64,000 bases of DNA from Emticicia sp051209875. GTDB lineage: Bacteria > Bacteroidota > Bacteroidia > Cytophagales > Spirosomataceae. Below are positions 52,835 to 61,039 of the stretch, in pieces. Position numbers and translations under genes: made by a program. The stretch's first letter is position 1; each line of letters opens with the position of its first letter. Under the pieces are notes generated by a model, which saw only the letters and a program-made list of their open reading frames with translations, searched no databases and had not been told where the DNA came from. The stretch is from contig NZ_JBNTQY010000001.1 in NCBI RefSeq assembly GCF_051209875.1, forward strand, positions 1,922,001 to 1,986,000, in the 5' to 3' direction.

Positions 52835-53218
52835 TTAGAAAGATTTGCAGCCAAACTTCCTTGCTTGAGCAATCGCCAGAGTGTTATTTATCTGTAATTT
52901 TTTTTGTTCAATATGTTTATTGACGATGATGGTTAATTGGTTTTTCTTTCGTCTCGACATATTGACTTTTAAATCATTTTGCAATAATAGTTCACCTAAT
53001 AGGCAACTGTTTATAAATTCAAGATTGATTAGAAACGATTTGTTTGGGCGAATGAAACCGTTGCCTATTCGTTCTTGAATATGTCCAAGAGTAGTTGCAA
53101 CTATTTTTCTTTTTCCTATGGTATAATGAATAATTGTGTAATTAATGTCGGCCTCGAAATAGGCAACATCCTTACTGAATAGTTTAATTCTACCCCCGAC
53201 TTTTATTAAATCTTCCAT
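52835..53218 (-). CDS. LytTR DNA-binding protein (stand-alone)
   Basis: 127 residues, mostly one LytTR domain: AYFEADINYTIIHYTIG, then IQERIGNGFIRPNKSFLINLEFIN, which is the conserved second half. No receiver domain or membrane part, so it is a small stand-alone regulator. LytTR proteins bind paired short direct repeats in promoters. It lies directly downstream of the BclA-like surface protein gene (83-nt gap with a hairpin), suggesting but not proving joint control. Confidence 0.85.
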   Translation of the reverse strand: MEDLIKVGGRIKLFSKDVAYFEADINYTIIHYTIGKRKIVATTLGHIQERIGNGFIRPNKSFLINLEFINSCLLGELLLQNDLKVNMSRRKKNQLTIIVNKHIEQKKLQINNTLAIAQARKFGCKSF

Positions 53219-53249
53219 TTTTTTTAGATTTTTTTAAGAGCATAATTGT

Positions 53250-53290
53250 AGATTCAAGAATGGGTTTGATAGATATCCATTCTTGAATCT
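53250..53290. terminator. hairpin between the surface protein gene and the LytTR gene
   Basis: Perfect 14-bp arms AGATTCAAGAATGG and CCATTCTTGAATCT, loop 13 nt. A T/A-rich run follows on the minus strand. It may end the surface protein transcript. Confidence 0.7.
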
Positions 53291-53301
53291 TTAGAATATT
53301 T

Positions 53302-54093
53302 TTATTGCATTCGAGTGATAACGATATTGGCAGTAACAGCACGTGAACCACCAGCACTTGGATTGATTGTAAGAGCAACAGGGTTGCCGCTTGGATTGGC
53401 AACACTCAATATTGTATTGACGGATGTGGTGGTAATCATCGTATGACCAACGATTTGGCTTGTTCCAGTTGCACGTCCGACTACGCTGGTTGGAACGTCT
53501 GTACCATTAAGCTGTAAAATAAGTTGACCAGCCTCTGCAATACTCACTTGCCAATGTACCAAATAAATGCCAACAGCAGGTATATTAAACTGACTCGTAT
53601 TTATACGAGTAATGATGCCATTTGTAGGGCCATTTTGAGGAAATTGAATAGTTGAACCTGCCGCTATTGTAGCAGTATTATCTCCTGGCATTAGAGCATA
53701 AAATTCTGCGAATGTTGTAATACTTCCTAAAAGATTCCATTTTGTACCAGTCCAATAATAGTATCCAGGCGAAACATTATTAGGAGGTATGCCAACAGTG
53801 GCAGTGTTATAGACAAGTAATGAAGTGGCTGGAGAGACAATCGTGGTTATGTCTGAAGTAGATGTGAGACTTACTCGGGGAATGAGAACCCCTTTGTTCT
53901 TTGATGCTACATCAAGCATGGCAGATGGATTATTTTGAGCAAATAATTCTCCACTAAATAAAATGCACATAAGACAAATGACGATACAAAAGAAAGACGA
54001 ATTTCTTTTATGATGATTAATGGATGATTTGTTTTTTGATGAGATTAATTCGGATGTAAAAAATAATTTTTCCATTGTAGAGAATATTTTCAT
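53302..54093 (-). CDS. secreted surface protein with a BclA-C/C1q-like C-terminal domain
   Basis: 263 residues. A long basic n-region precedes the signal peptide (ends GELFAQ). Next is a Bacteroidota surface-protein module: AMLDVASKNKGVLIPRV then LVYNTATVGIPPN and YYYWTGTKWNLLG. The C-terminal 135 residues read FAEFYALMPGDNTATIAAG, FPQNGPTNGIITRINTSQF, GIYLVHWQVSIAEAGQLIL, VVGRATGTSQIVGHTMITT and SAGGSRAVTANIVITRM. That is the C-terminal trimerisation domain of Bacillus BclA-type exosporium proteins, a TNF/C1q-like jelly roll. No collagen-like repeat is present. The pairing of a Bacteroidota N-module with this domain is unusual. Confidence 0.82.
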   Translation of the reverse strand: MKIFSTMEKLFFTSELISSKNKSSINHHKRNSSFFCIVICLMCILFSGELFAQNNPSAMLDVASKNKGVLIPRVSLTSTSDITTIVSPATSLLVYNTATVGIPPNNVSPGYYYWTGTKWNLLGSITTFAEFYALMPGDNTATIAAGSTIQFPQNGPTNGIITRINTSQFNIPAVGIYLVHWQVSIAEAGQLILQLNGTDVPTSVVGRATGTSQIVGHTMITTTSVNTILSVANPSGNPVALTINPSAGGSRAVTANIVITRMQ

Positions 54094-54442
54094 GTTTAAA
54101 AGAAAGATGTAAAAAATGAAAGTGTTGGATTTAAATGAGCTTTTTGAAAAATTACTTCCATCCTAAAAAATATCGATACTTGTTTAATCTATCAATAAAA
54201 AGCGAATAGTTTGTGTGTGAAGTAATTTATATAATGCAAAGGTGAAGTAATTAAATGGAGGAAGTCTTACATAATTGTTGTGAATTTTTGCAAAATTCAC
54301 ACATTTAATAGCAATAGAGGAAATTAAATGATTGAGTGGTAGCAGTAAAATAGAAGGGAAAAATATTTATCTACGAATGAGATATAGCAGCACTATCCAA
54401 CTATCAAAAGATAGTGGTTGAGAAAGTAAAAAGGAGAAGTCT
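54094..54442. other. 349-base intergenic region upstream of the surface protein gene
   Basis: AT-rich. On the minus strand CACCTTTG (one base from TAnnTTTG) lies near 54235-54242, about 145 nt from the ATG. The 21-nt palindrome at 54280-54300 and a hairpin CAACTATC/GATAGTGGTTG at about 54399-54421 are the only structures. No gene is visible. Confidence 0.45.
54280..54300. promoter_or_regulatory. perfect 21-nt palindrome upstream of the surface protein gene
   Basis: GTGAATTTT-TGC-AAAATTCAC, nine-base arms, about 190 nt before the ATG and just upstream (minus strand) of the CACCTTTG promoter-like box. A candidate operator for a dimeric regulator. It lacks a T tract, so termination is unlikely. 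Confidence 0.45.
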
Positions 54443-55621
54443 TTAAATTCTAATAAAAAGTTTTTTGTTGAACATCCAACGTAGTAGTAGCCAATAAATT
54501 AAAAGCATCAATCCTCCATGTACAAGTGATTGATAAGGGTCGCCAAAAATTGCCCCGTAATTTTCTCCTAAATGAATTTTGAGGGATTTTGAAATATAAG
54601 AACCCAAAGCATCAGCAATACAATAAGCAGCTATTGAATTCATACCAATAACCTTCAAGAAATAAAATTTATCTTCTTTTTGTTTAACATCGACTATCCA
54701 ATAGAAAAATGCTATAAATAAAAAGCACCAACCCCCACTAAAAAGTACCCAAGTTGGAGTCCAAATTCGTTTGACATTTGGACAGATTCCCAACCAATTT
54801 AAAGCTAACCCAATAGCAAGACCAGAAATACCTAAAATGACAAAGGTTTTTATCTTTTTTGTTGGAATTGTAGTGGATTTTAAAATATTTCCAGCTAAAA
54901 GCCCTAAAATCATAGTACCAAGTGTAGGCATAAAACTTAAAGTAGCATAACCACCACCATTGAAAAGGAAAGGCTTTTCTCGTGGGAAAAGATTTAAGAA
55001 CCAACGGTCAAATGCCCAAGCGAGGTTTGTATTTTTATTCCAATGTGCAGCAAAACCTGTTAGATTATGTTCCCAATCTTTTGTGACACCAGCGTTGACA
55101 TAATCGAAATTGATGTCGGGCAATGGATAAAGTGCAAAAGCAAGCCAATAGCCAACTAAAATAATAATTAATGCTGAGATTTGAATTTTTTGTGAACGAA
55201 AACCCAGTAAAAATAAAATTGGATAACCTAAGCCAATTTGAGAAAGGGTATCTTCAAAAGTAAAATAAGTTTGAACTTTATTTTGAGAACGAAGAAATAC
55301 GCCTAATAAAATCAATATCAACGAGCGTTTGAGTGCATGAATAAAAACTTTGCTGAAGCTACTTTCTTGAGTTAATCGGCTCGAAATCGAGTAGGGTAGA
55401 ACCACGCCGACCAAAAATGAAAATGAAGGTTGAATTAAATCATGTAGCGAGCAGCCAATCCACTCTACATGGTCTTGATGGTGAGCTAAAAATGCCCAAA
55501 ATGTACTATCAGGCAATGCTTCGGCAACTTTATGAAATCTCAGCACTTCGCCCATCATGAGCAGCATCACAAAACCACGATAAACGTCGGCCGAAGTAAG
55601 TCGATTGGGTAAGGCAGGCAT
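54443..55621 (-). CDS. DUF5009/heparan-alpha-glucosaminide N-acetyltransferase-like membrane protein
   Basis: 392 residues with about ten membrane segments. The opening RLTSADVYRGFVMLLMMGE, the early HHQDHVEWIGCSLHDLIQP and PSFSFLVGVVLPYS match the HGSNAT/DUF5009 family, which carries acetyl-CoA-derived acetyl groups across membranes onto sugars. The His in HHQDHVEW is in the position of the active-site histidine. Likely involved in modifying a surface glycan. No glycosyltransferases are adjacent. Confidence 0.82.
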   Translation of the reverse strand: MPALPNRLTSADVYRGFVMLLMMGEVLRFHKVAEALPDSTFWAFLAHHQDHVEWIGCSLHDLIQPSFSFLVGVVLPYSISSRLTQESSFSKVFIHALKRSLILILLGVFLRSQNKVQTYFTFEDTLSQIGLGYPILFLLGFRSQKIQISALIIILVGYWLAFALYPLPDINFDYVNAGVTKDWEHNLTGFAAHWNKNTNLAWAFDRWFLNLFPREKPFLFNGGGYATLSFMPTLGTMILGLLAGNILKSTTIPTKKIKTFVILGISGLAIGLALNWLGICPNVKRIWTPTWVLFSGGWCFLFIAFFYWIVDVKQKEDKFYFLKVIGMNSIAAYCIADALGSYISKSLKIHLGENYGAIFGDPYQSLVHGGLMLLIYWLLLRWMFNKKLFIRI

Positions 55622-55695
55622 AATATAGTATTAGGGTTTATGCCTTAAAGATAGTAATTTTTTATTATTTGAGAATAAAAATGAAAAAAATGAAG

Positions 55696-55801
55696 GTAGA
55701 GACGCATTGCCATGCGTCTCGTTATTGAGAAACGATAATAATGACAAATAATAAATGGAAATTTATCATACCCATGGAGATCCATTGCAATGCGTCTCTA
55801 C
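55696..55801. mobile_element. 106-bp MITE-like palindromic element
   Basis: Perfect 15-bp terminal inverted repeats GTAGAGACGCATTGC (55696-55710) and its complement (55787-55801). A nested hairpin GAGACGCAT-ATGCGTCTC lies at the left end. Sequence of this GTAGAGACGC type is widespread as a REP-like intergenic palindrome. The right end supplies the TAG stop of the YhdH-like gene (55798-55800), so it has altered or replaced the gene's end. No transposase is present. Confidence 0.8.
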
Positions 55802-56787
55802 AAACGGATGATTACACGGCCGATTTGTCCACCTTTCAATATTTTTTTGATTTCTTTTGGAAGACTTTTCAATGTAATCGTTTTTGTAATACTTTGTAAA
55901 TCAGATGGTTTCCAATTTTTAGCGAGGTTTTTCCAAAGTTTTCTTCGCCATTCAATGTCACATTCTGAAGAATCAATGCCAACCATAGATACACCACGCA
56001 AAATAAATGGGAATACGCTCGTTGGTAATTCGGGTGAATTTACCAAACCACAAATGGCTAAAACACCATTGTATTGCATTGATTTCAAGATAGTTGCCAA
56101 CATATTTCCTCCAACTGTATCGACACATCCTGCATAAATTCCTTTTAATAAGGGACGAGCAGATTTATCATCTACTTCTTCTCTCGCTATTACTTCTTTT
56201 GCTCCGATATTCAATAAAAATGCTTTTCCTTCGGGTTTACCAGTTACACCAACTACATGAAAGCCTAATTTTGCCAAAATCATCACGGCCATTGTTCCAA
56301 CACCACCTGTTGCACCAGTGACAATGACTTTGCCCTTTTCGGGTGTAAGACCATTTTGTAAGAGTTTATCGATGCACAAAGCTGCCGTTAGACCAGCTGT
56401 ACCAAAAATCATACTTTCTTTTGATTTGAGTCCACGAGGAAGCTTTACCACCCATTTGGCAGGCACTCGGATGTATTGCCCAAAACCGCCCGAAGTATTC
56501 ATGCCGAGGTCGAAACCGGTGACCAAAACCTTATCACCTTTCTGAAAATCAAGAGAAATGCTTTCTTCAACTACGCCTGCCGCATCAATACCAGGGGTAT
56601 GCGGATAATTGCGAGTAACGCCACGATTTCCAGTTGAAGAAAGAGCATCTTTGTAGTTGAGCGAAGAATATTGAACTTTGATTAACACTTCCCCCGCAGG
56701 CAAATCTTCGATTTTTCGCTCAACGATTGCTTGAGAGAATGTTTTATCTTCGTTTTCGCTTATTTGGAATGCTTGAAATACTGACAT
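55798..56787 (-). CDS. YhdH/YhfP-family quinone oxidoreductase (acrylyl-CoA reductase-like)
   Basis: 329 residues, zinc-free medium-chain dehydrogenase. SLNYKDALSSTGN and PGIDAAG at the N-terminal catalytic domain, and VTGATGGVGTMAVMILAKLGFHVVGVTGK as the NADPH Rossmann segment, are the YhdH/AcuI signature. Members reduce acrylyl-CoA or quinones with NADPH. The end GRVIIRL comes just before a TAG furnished by the MITE-like element; the natural C-terminus of the family is of the same length, so little or nothing is lost. Confidence 0.92.
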   Translation of the reverse strand: MSVFQAFQISENEDKTFSQAIVERKIEDLPAGEVLIKVQYSSLNYKDALSSTGNRGVTRNYPHTPGIDAAGVVEESISLDFQKGDKVLVTGFDLGMNTSGGFGQYIRVPAKWVVKLPRGLKSKESMIFGTAGLTAALCIDKLLQNGLTPEKGKVIVTGATGGVGTMAVMILAKLGFHVVGVTGKPEGKAFLLNIGAKEVIAREEVDDKSARPLLKGIYAGCVDTVGGNMLATILKSMQYNGVLAICGLVNSPELPTSVFPFILRGVSMVGIDSSECDIEWRRKLWKNLAKNWKPSDLQSITKTITLKSLPKEIKKILKGGQIGRVIIRL

Positions 56788-56883
56788 GAAAAGATGGTTT
56801 ATATTTGTTGTACTCGTATCAAATTGGAATACATCAAAAATAGCTTTTTTGTTCAGAGGATTTACTTTTTTAGGAAATAAAAC

Positions 56884-57291
56884 TTAGAGAATAATAGTAT
56901 TTTCAGCAAACCACTTTTTACACTCTTCTAAATCCATTTGGCCAGAGGCGAGCTTGATGATGAAATCATATAATAGATTGTGAGATAATGTTTTATTAAG
57001 TCTCTTACCATTCAATTTTAGAAAAGCAAGAGATGCTTCTAAACCTGTTCGTTTATTTCCATCAGAAAAAATATGATTGCAAATGATATTGTAGCAATAC
57101 ACCGCCGCCTTATCTTCAATCGTTAGGTAGAGTGGTTCTCCAAACATTTCGGCTTGAACAGCTTCGAGTAAATAATCTAAATTTTCCTCATGCAGAAAAT
57201 TAAATGGCGGCATGAAATTTCCACCGTGAGTAATAACGGTTTCTTTATTGATAAATACAATATCTTCCTTGTCTAAGTAGATAACTTTCAT
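56884..57291 (-). CDS. doc: Doc-type Fic toxin (EF-Tu-modifying kinase family)
   Basis: 135 residues. The Doc motif HIFSDGNKRTG is present at about residues 72-82; the Asn-Lys-Arg after the His replaces the Gly-Asn-Gly of AMPylating Fic proteins and matches P1 Doc, which phosphorylates elongation factor Tu. Leading segment HEENLDYLLEAVQAEMFG corresponds to the Doc core helices. It is coupled to the upstream antitoxin by a 4-base overlap (ATGA). Named by motif; biochemistry not shown. Confidence 0.88.
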   Translation of the reverse strand: MKVIYLDKEDIVFINKETVITHGGNFMPPFNFLHEENLDYLLEAVQAEMFGEPLYLTIEDKAAVYCYNIICNHIFSDGNKRTGLEASLAFLKLNGKRLNKTLSHNLLYDFIIKLASGQMDLEECKKWFAENTIIL

Positions 57292-57479
57292 GCCAATGCC
57301 TTAAATACTTCATCATATTCTTTAAAATCTTCTTTTACTATTTCAACCAGACGCTGTTTTTTTGCAATTTTCAAATCAGCACTAACTTCCAATAGTAATT
57401 CACTTACAAAGTCGGGTTCAGTGTGAACTAAATCTTTGAGTGATTTTTTTATCATTTCTTTGTCTATAACTGCTGTCAT
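57288..57479 (-). CDS. small antitoxin partner of Doc, not Phd-like
   Basis: 63 residues, acidic, beginning MTAVIDKEMIKKSLKD and ending EYDEVFKALA. Position, size and the ATGA overlap with doc make it the antitoxin. The sequence has none of the Phd N-terminal DNA-binding pattern; the helical C-terminus (VEIVKEDFKEYDEVFKALA) would bind the toxin. I do not recognise the family. Confidence 0.75.
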   Translation of the reverse strand: MTAVIDKEMIKKSLKDLVHTEPDFVSELLLEVSADLKIAKKQRLVEIVKEDFKEYDEVFKALA

Positions 57480-57600
57480 AATTGTAATATTTTATACAAA
57501 CTTAACGATTTTTCTGAAAAATATATTTTTTAGACGTAATGCTTTTTATAAAGACACAAAACGAGTTTTTTTGTTGGAAAAAGAATTATTTAAAGAGAAA

Positions 57601-58023
57601 ATGAATATGATTAGTCGAAAACTTGCTATTGCATTATTACTTATTTGGTGGGGAGCATTTACTTTTTATGCAGGCATTGTTGTGTCAGTCGGAATGAAAG
57701 TTTTGGAAAGCCATACTGAAATGGGTTTTATCACGCAAGAAGTTACCAACTATCTCAATTATATTAGTTTACCTATTTTTCTTTTTATAAGTTATATTTT
57801 CAAAGCTGAAAAATGGCTATTTCGACTCGGGATTTTATTGATTATGCTGCAAATAATAATTTTCATCCTGCATGGCAAACTATTCAATCTGCTTGATTTC
57901 GAGTTGCTTACTGTGAAATCTAAAACAGCTTTTTATTCACTTCATCGAATTTATTTACTTGTTTCAACGCTTATTTGGCTGATTGTGAGTGGGATAATTG
58001 TTGTAGAAGTTCAAAAGAATTAA
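57601..58023 (+). CDS. four-helix membrane protein of unknown function
   Basis: 140 residues from the ATG at 57601 (a second at 57607); the longer frame begins at a TTG inside the antitoxin gene and is rejected. Four membrane segments: LAIALLLIWWGAFTFYAGIV, an SLPIFLFISYIF segment, RLGILLIMLQIIIFIL and LLVSTLIWLIVSGIIVVE. The short GMKVLESHTEMGFITQEVT loop holds the most conserved-looking residues and recalls the DUF4149-like pattern. Convergent with the TonB-C protein; function unknown. Confidence 0.6.
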   Translation: MNMISRKLAIALLLIWWGAFTFYAGIVVSVGMKVLESHTEMGFITQEVTNYLNYISLPIFLFISYIFKAEKWLFRLGILLIMLQIIIFILHGKLFNLLDFELLTVKSKTAFYSLHRIYLLVSTLIWLIVSGIIVVEVQKN

Positions 58024-58036
58024 GAAAAATAGTAAG

Positions 58037-58621
58037 TTATTTCGCAATTTGCTGACTTGGTAGAGCAGTTTCAAAACCACTTTTAAAATCAGGTTTGGTA
58101 TAGCGATTACTTTTACCAAAAACCTTGATTTCTGTCAAAAGTGTCATGTTATTAGTTTCGATAAAATTAGGCAAATTATTAGTTGGATAATGTACTTGTG
58201 GACTTTCACTAAAATTAGTAAAAACGAATGCAACGGGTAAGATATATGTTCCTTCATAACCCAAGCCCAATAATGGAAGTTTTTTTAGCCCTTTTTTGAT
58301 ATTTGCTCCAAATCCCACACTATTTTCAAATTTAGGTGTCATTTTAGGGTAAAAAACTTCAATATTTTCTATTTTTCCTTTTCCATTTACATTAAATTTT
58401 GCGTAAATTCTTCCATACAAACTAGACAAAATAGCAGTACGAGGATAATCAATGTTTTTCTTTGCCAACTCAAAGAAGACAAGATTTCTATCTAAATCTT
58501 TTTGTGCGAAGCAATTGGTGGAAAGGACAATTCCGATAATTAGGAAGAGAAATTTCTTTACAATTTTTTGTTTGATCAATTCCCAATTTTGTTCATATCC
58601 AAGTACTAATTTTAATTCCAT
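58037..58621 (-). CDS. TonB C-terminal domain protein without the energy-transducing anchor
   Basis: 194 residues if the first ATG is used; the signal peptide begins further in (KKFLFLIIGIVLSTNCFAQ), so a non-ATG start within IKQK is possible. The mature part has the TonB-C fold signature YPRTAILSSLYGRIYAKFNVNGKGKIENIEV and continues through GLGYEGTYILPVAFVF. Missing are the Pro-rich spacer and inner-membrane helix of a working TonB, so it is probably a secreted TonB-C-like protein, common in this phylum with unknown role. Confidence 0.8.
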   Translation of the reverse strand: MELKLVLGYEQNWELIKQKIVKKFLFLIIGIVLSTNCFAQKDLDRNLVFFELAKKNIDYPRTAILSSLYGRIYAKFNVNGKGKIENIEVFYPKMTPKFENSVGFGANIKKGLKKLPLLGLGYEGTYILPVAFVFTNFSESPQVHYPTNNLPNFIETNNMTLLTEIKVFGKSNRYTKPDFKSGFETALPSQQIAK

Positions 58622-58671
58622 TATTCTACGTTTTTATCAAACAAATATAGAAAAATAAGTAAGATTAAAAT

Positions 58672-58707
58672 AAAAAAGGTCTCAAGATTTCTCCTAAGAC
58701 CTTTTTT
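58672..58707. terminator. terminator of the groESL operon
   Basis: Stem AAAAAAGGTCT with AGACCTTTTTT, loop 14 nt. On the minus strand the T run follows the stem, ending the groEL transcript. Confidence 0.8.
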
Positions 58708-58727
58708 GAATATTGATTGGGCTGATA

Positions 58728-60359
58728 TTACATCATGCCACCCATGCCGCCACCGTGTGAGTGACCCATGTCTGGAGCTTTTTCTTCAGGAATATCAGAA
58801 ACAACAGCTTCTGTTGTTAATAATAAACCAGCGATTGATGCAGCGTTTTCAAGAGCCAAACGAGTTACTTTCGTAGGGTCAATGATACCAGCAGCCAACA
58901 TATTTTCAAATTTATCTTCACGAGCGTTATAGCCGTAATCATCTTTTCCGTTTTTCACTTCTTGAACGATTACCGAACCTTCACCACCTGCGTTAGCAAC
59001 AATTGTACGCAATGGAGATTCGATTGCCGAACGGATGATAGCGATACCAGTAGTTTCGTCGCTGTTCAAACCTTCAAGACCAGCCAAAGCAGCTTGAGCA
59101 CGAATCAATGCAACACCACCACCTGCTACGATACCTTCTTCAACAGCCGCACGAGTTGCGTGTAAGGCATCATCAACACGGTCTTTTTTCTCTTTCATTT
59201 CAACTTCAGTTGCAGCACCGATGTAGATAATTGCTACACCACCTGACAATTTAGCCAAACGCTCTTGCAATTTCTCACGGTCATAATCAGAAGTTGTAGA
59301 TTCGATTTGAGCTTTGATTTGGTTAACACGGCCTGCAATTTGCTCTTGGTCACCAGCACCATTAACGATAGTTGTATTGTCTTTATCAACAATCAATTTA
59401 TCGCAATGTCCTAAATATGAAAGGTCAGCGTTTTCTAATTTGAAACCTCTTTCTTCAGCAATAACAGTACCACCAGTCAAGATAGCGATGTCTTCCAACA
59501 TTGCTTTACGACGGTCACCGAAACCTGGAGCTTTTACAGCCGCAACTTTCAATGCACCACGGATTTTATTTACAACCAAAGTAGCTAAAGCTTCTCCATC
59601 AACATCTTCAGCGATGATTAACAATGGACGACCTGTTTGTGCTACACCTTCTAATACTGGTAAAAGCTCTTTCATTGAAGAAACTTTTTTCTCAGAAATC
59701 AAGATGAATGGTTTTTCCATTTCAACTTCCATTTTCTCAGCGTTAGTTACGAAGTATGGAGATAAATAACCTCTGTCAAACTGCATACCTTCTACCGTTT
59801 TAACTTCGGTTTCAGTTCCACGAGCTTCTTCAACAGTGATTACACCTTCTTTACCAACTTTTTCCATTGCATGAGCAATCATTTGACCGATTTCGTGGTC
59901 ATTGTTTGCAGAAATTGTAGCTACTTGCTCAATTTCTTTGGAAGTTAAGATTGGCTTAGATTGAGCTTTCAACGAAGCAACAACAGCAGTTACAGCTTTC
60001 TCAATACCACGTTTCAAATCCATTGGATTTGCACCAGCCGCTACGTTTTTCGCACCGATAGTGTAGATAGATTGTGCTAAAACTGTAGCAGTAGTAGTAC
60101 CATCACCTGCTTGGTCAGCAGTTTTTGAAGCTACTTCTTTCACGAGTTGAGCACCCATGTTTTCGATCGAATCTTTCAATTCAATTTCTTTAGCTACCGT
60201 TACACCATCTTTTGTGATAGCTGGAGAACCAAATTTTTTATCAATAATTACATTACGACCTTTAGGTCCTAAAGTTACTTTTACTGCATTTGCAAGAGTA
60301 TCAACGCCACGTTTTAACTTCTCTCTTGCGTCTGTATCAAATATAATTTGCTTTGCCAT
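58728..60359 (-). CDS. groEL: chaperonin GroEL (Cpn60)
   Basis: 543 residues, ending in the GGMGGMM tail. Equatorial ATP motifs VTLGPKGRNV, TKDGVTVAK and AGDGTTTATVLAQ, and the late GGGVALIRA, are complete. It folds proteins with GroES in a cytoplasmic cage. The gene follows groES across 107 nt that contain repeated-word sequence. Confidence 0.98.
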   Translation of the reverse strand: MAKQIIFDTDAREKLKRGVDTLANAVKVTLGPKGRNVIIDKKFGSPAITKDGVTVAKEIELKDSIENMGAQLVKEVASKTADQAGDGTTTATVLAQSIYTIGAKNVAAGANPMDLKRGIEKAVTAVVASLKAQSKPILTSKEIEQVATISANNDHEIGQMIAHAMEKVGKEGVITVEEARGTETEVKTVEGMQFDRGYLSPYFVTNAEKMEVEMEKPFILISEKKVSSMKELLPVLEGVAQTGRPLLIIAEDVDGEALATLVVNKIRGALKVAAVKAPGFGDRRKAMLEDIAILTGGTVIAEERGFKLENADLSYLGHCDKLIVDKDNTTIVNGAGDQEQIAGRVNQIKAQIESTTSDYDREKLQERLAKLSGGVAIIYIGAATEVEMKEKKDRVDDALHATRAAVEEGIVAGGGVALIRAQAALAGLEGLNSDETTGIAIIRSAIESPLRTIVANAGGEGSVIVQEVKNGKDDYGYNAREDKFENMLAAGIIDPTKVTRLALENAASIAGLLLTTEAVVSDIPEEKAPDMGHSHGGGMGGMM

Positions 60360-60365
60360 TTTTCT

Positions 60366-60462
60366 AATTAAGAATTAAAAATTATGAATTAAGAATTTTT
60401 GTTAATTGGAGAAAGTAGCTTGTACAATGACATTCTTCATTCTACATTCTACATTCTTAATT
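60366..60462. repeat. stuttering inverted repeat inside the groES-groEL operon
   Basis: AATTAAGAAT (60366-60375) pairs with ATTCTTAATT (60453-60462). Between them are repeated GAATTAAGAAT and CATTCTACATTCTACATTCTT words. It fills the operon spacer and touches the groES stop codon region. Confidence 0.75.
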
Positions 60463-60466
60463 GAAA

Positions 60467-60742
60467 TTAAACGATTGCGTAGATGTCAGACTCACGCATG
60501 ATAAGGTATTCTTTGCCGTCAACAGTGATTTCTGTGCCAGCATATTTACCATAAAGTACGCTATCACCTACTTTTACTAAAGTTGGCTCATCTTTTTTGC
60601 CTGGGCCAGCCGCCACTACAATACCTTTTTGTGGTTTTTCTTTTGCTGTGTCAGGTATAATAATACCGAATGCTGTTTTTTCTTCTGCCGGTGCAGCTTC
60701 AATTAATACTCTGTCTGCTAATGGCTTAATGTTTACTGACAT
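60467..60742 (-). CDS. groES: co-chaperonin GroES (Cpn10)
   Basis: 91 residues. Motifs PLADRVLIEAAPAEEKT, the mobile loop IIIPDTAKEKPQKG and VLYGKYAGTEI are typical. It caps GroEL. The 5' leader is long (see next feature); the first gene of the operon. Confidence 0.97.
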   Translation of the reverse strand: MSVNIKPLADRVLIEAAPAEEKTAFGIIIPDTAKEKPQKGIVVAAGPGKKDEPTLVKVGDSVLYGKYAGTEITVDGKEYLIMRESDIYAIV

Positions 60743-60939
60743 TTTATTCTGAGTTTTTAAAGTTTAAAAATTTAGATTGAGATTATAGATATGAGATGCG
60801 AGATTTGGGATTTGAGAAAGCTAAGAATTAACAATAAAACCTAATAAATGCAATTTTCTCCTATCTCGAATCTCCTATCACGAATCTCAACGACGTGTTG
60901 ACATTTCCACAAACTTTTTGCCAACGGACGGCAAAGGTA
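60743..60939 (-). promoter_or_regulatory. groES leader with -7 motif, small hairpin and long stuttering hairpin
   Basis: TACCTTTG at 60932-60939 (minus strand) is an exact -7 match; a TTTGCC/GGCAAA hairpin overlaps it at 60919-60937. The leader of about 180 nt contains a long imperfect hairpin (arms about 60779-60816 and 60858-60888) of GAGAT-type words. No CIRCE element is visible. The plus-strand bases 60940-61039 add nothing further. Confidence 0.5.
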
Positions 60940-61039
60940 CGCTTTTCTGCCATATTTTCAGTTTTGACTGCCAAAAATGTTTGAAAACCTGCCAAAAGAG
61001 ATTTTATAAGACATGATATGTGTAAGAAAGTCAGAAAAT

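Noticed and set aside
59314..59769. 151-codon plus-strand frame over groEL
   Set aside because: Opposite-strand shadow of an unmistakable groEL.
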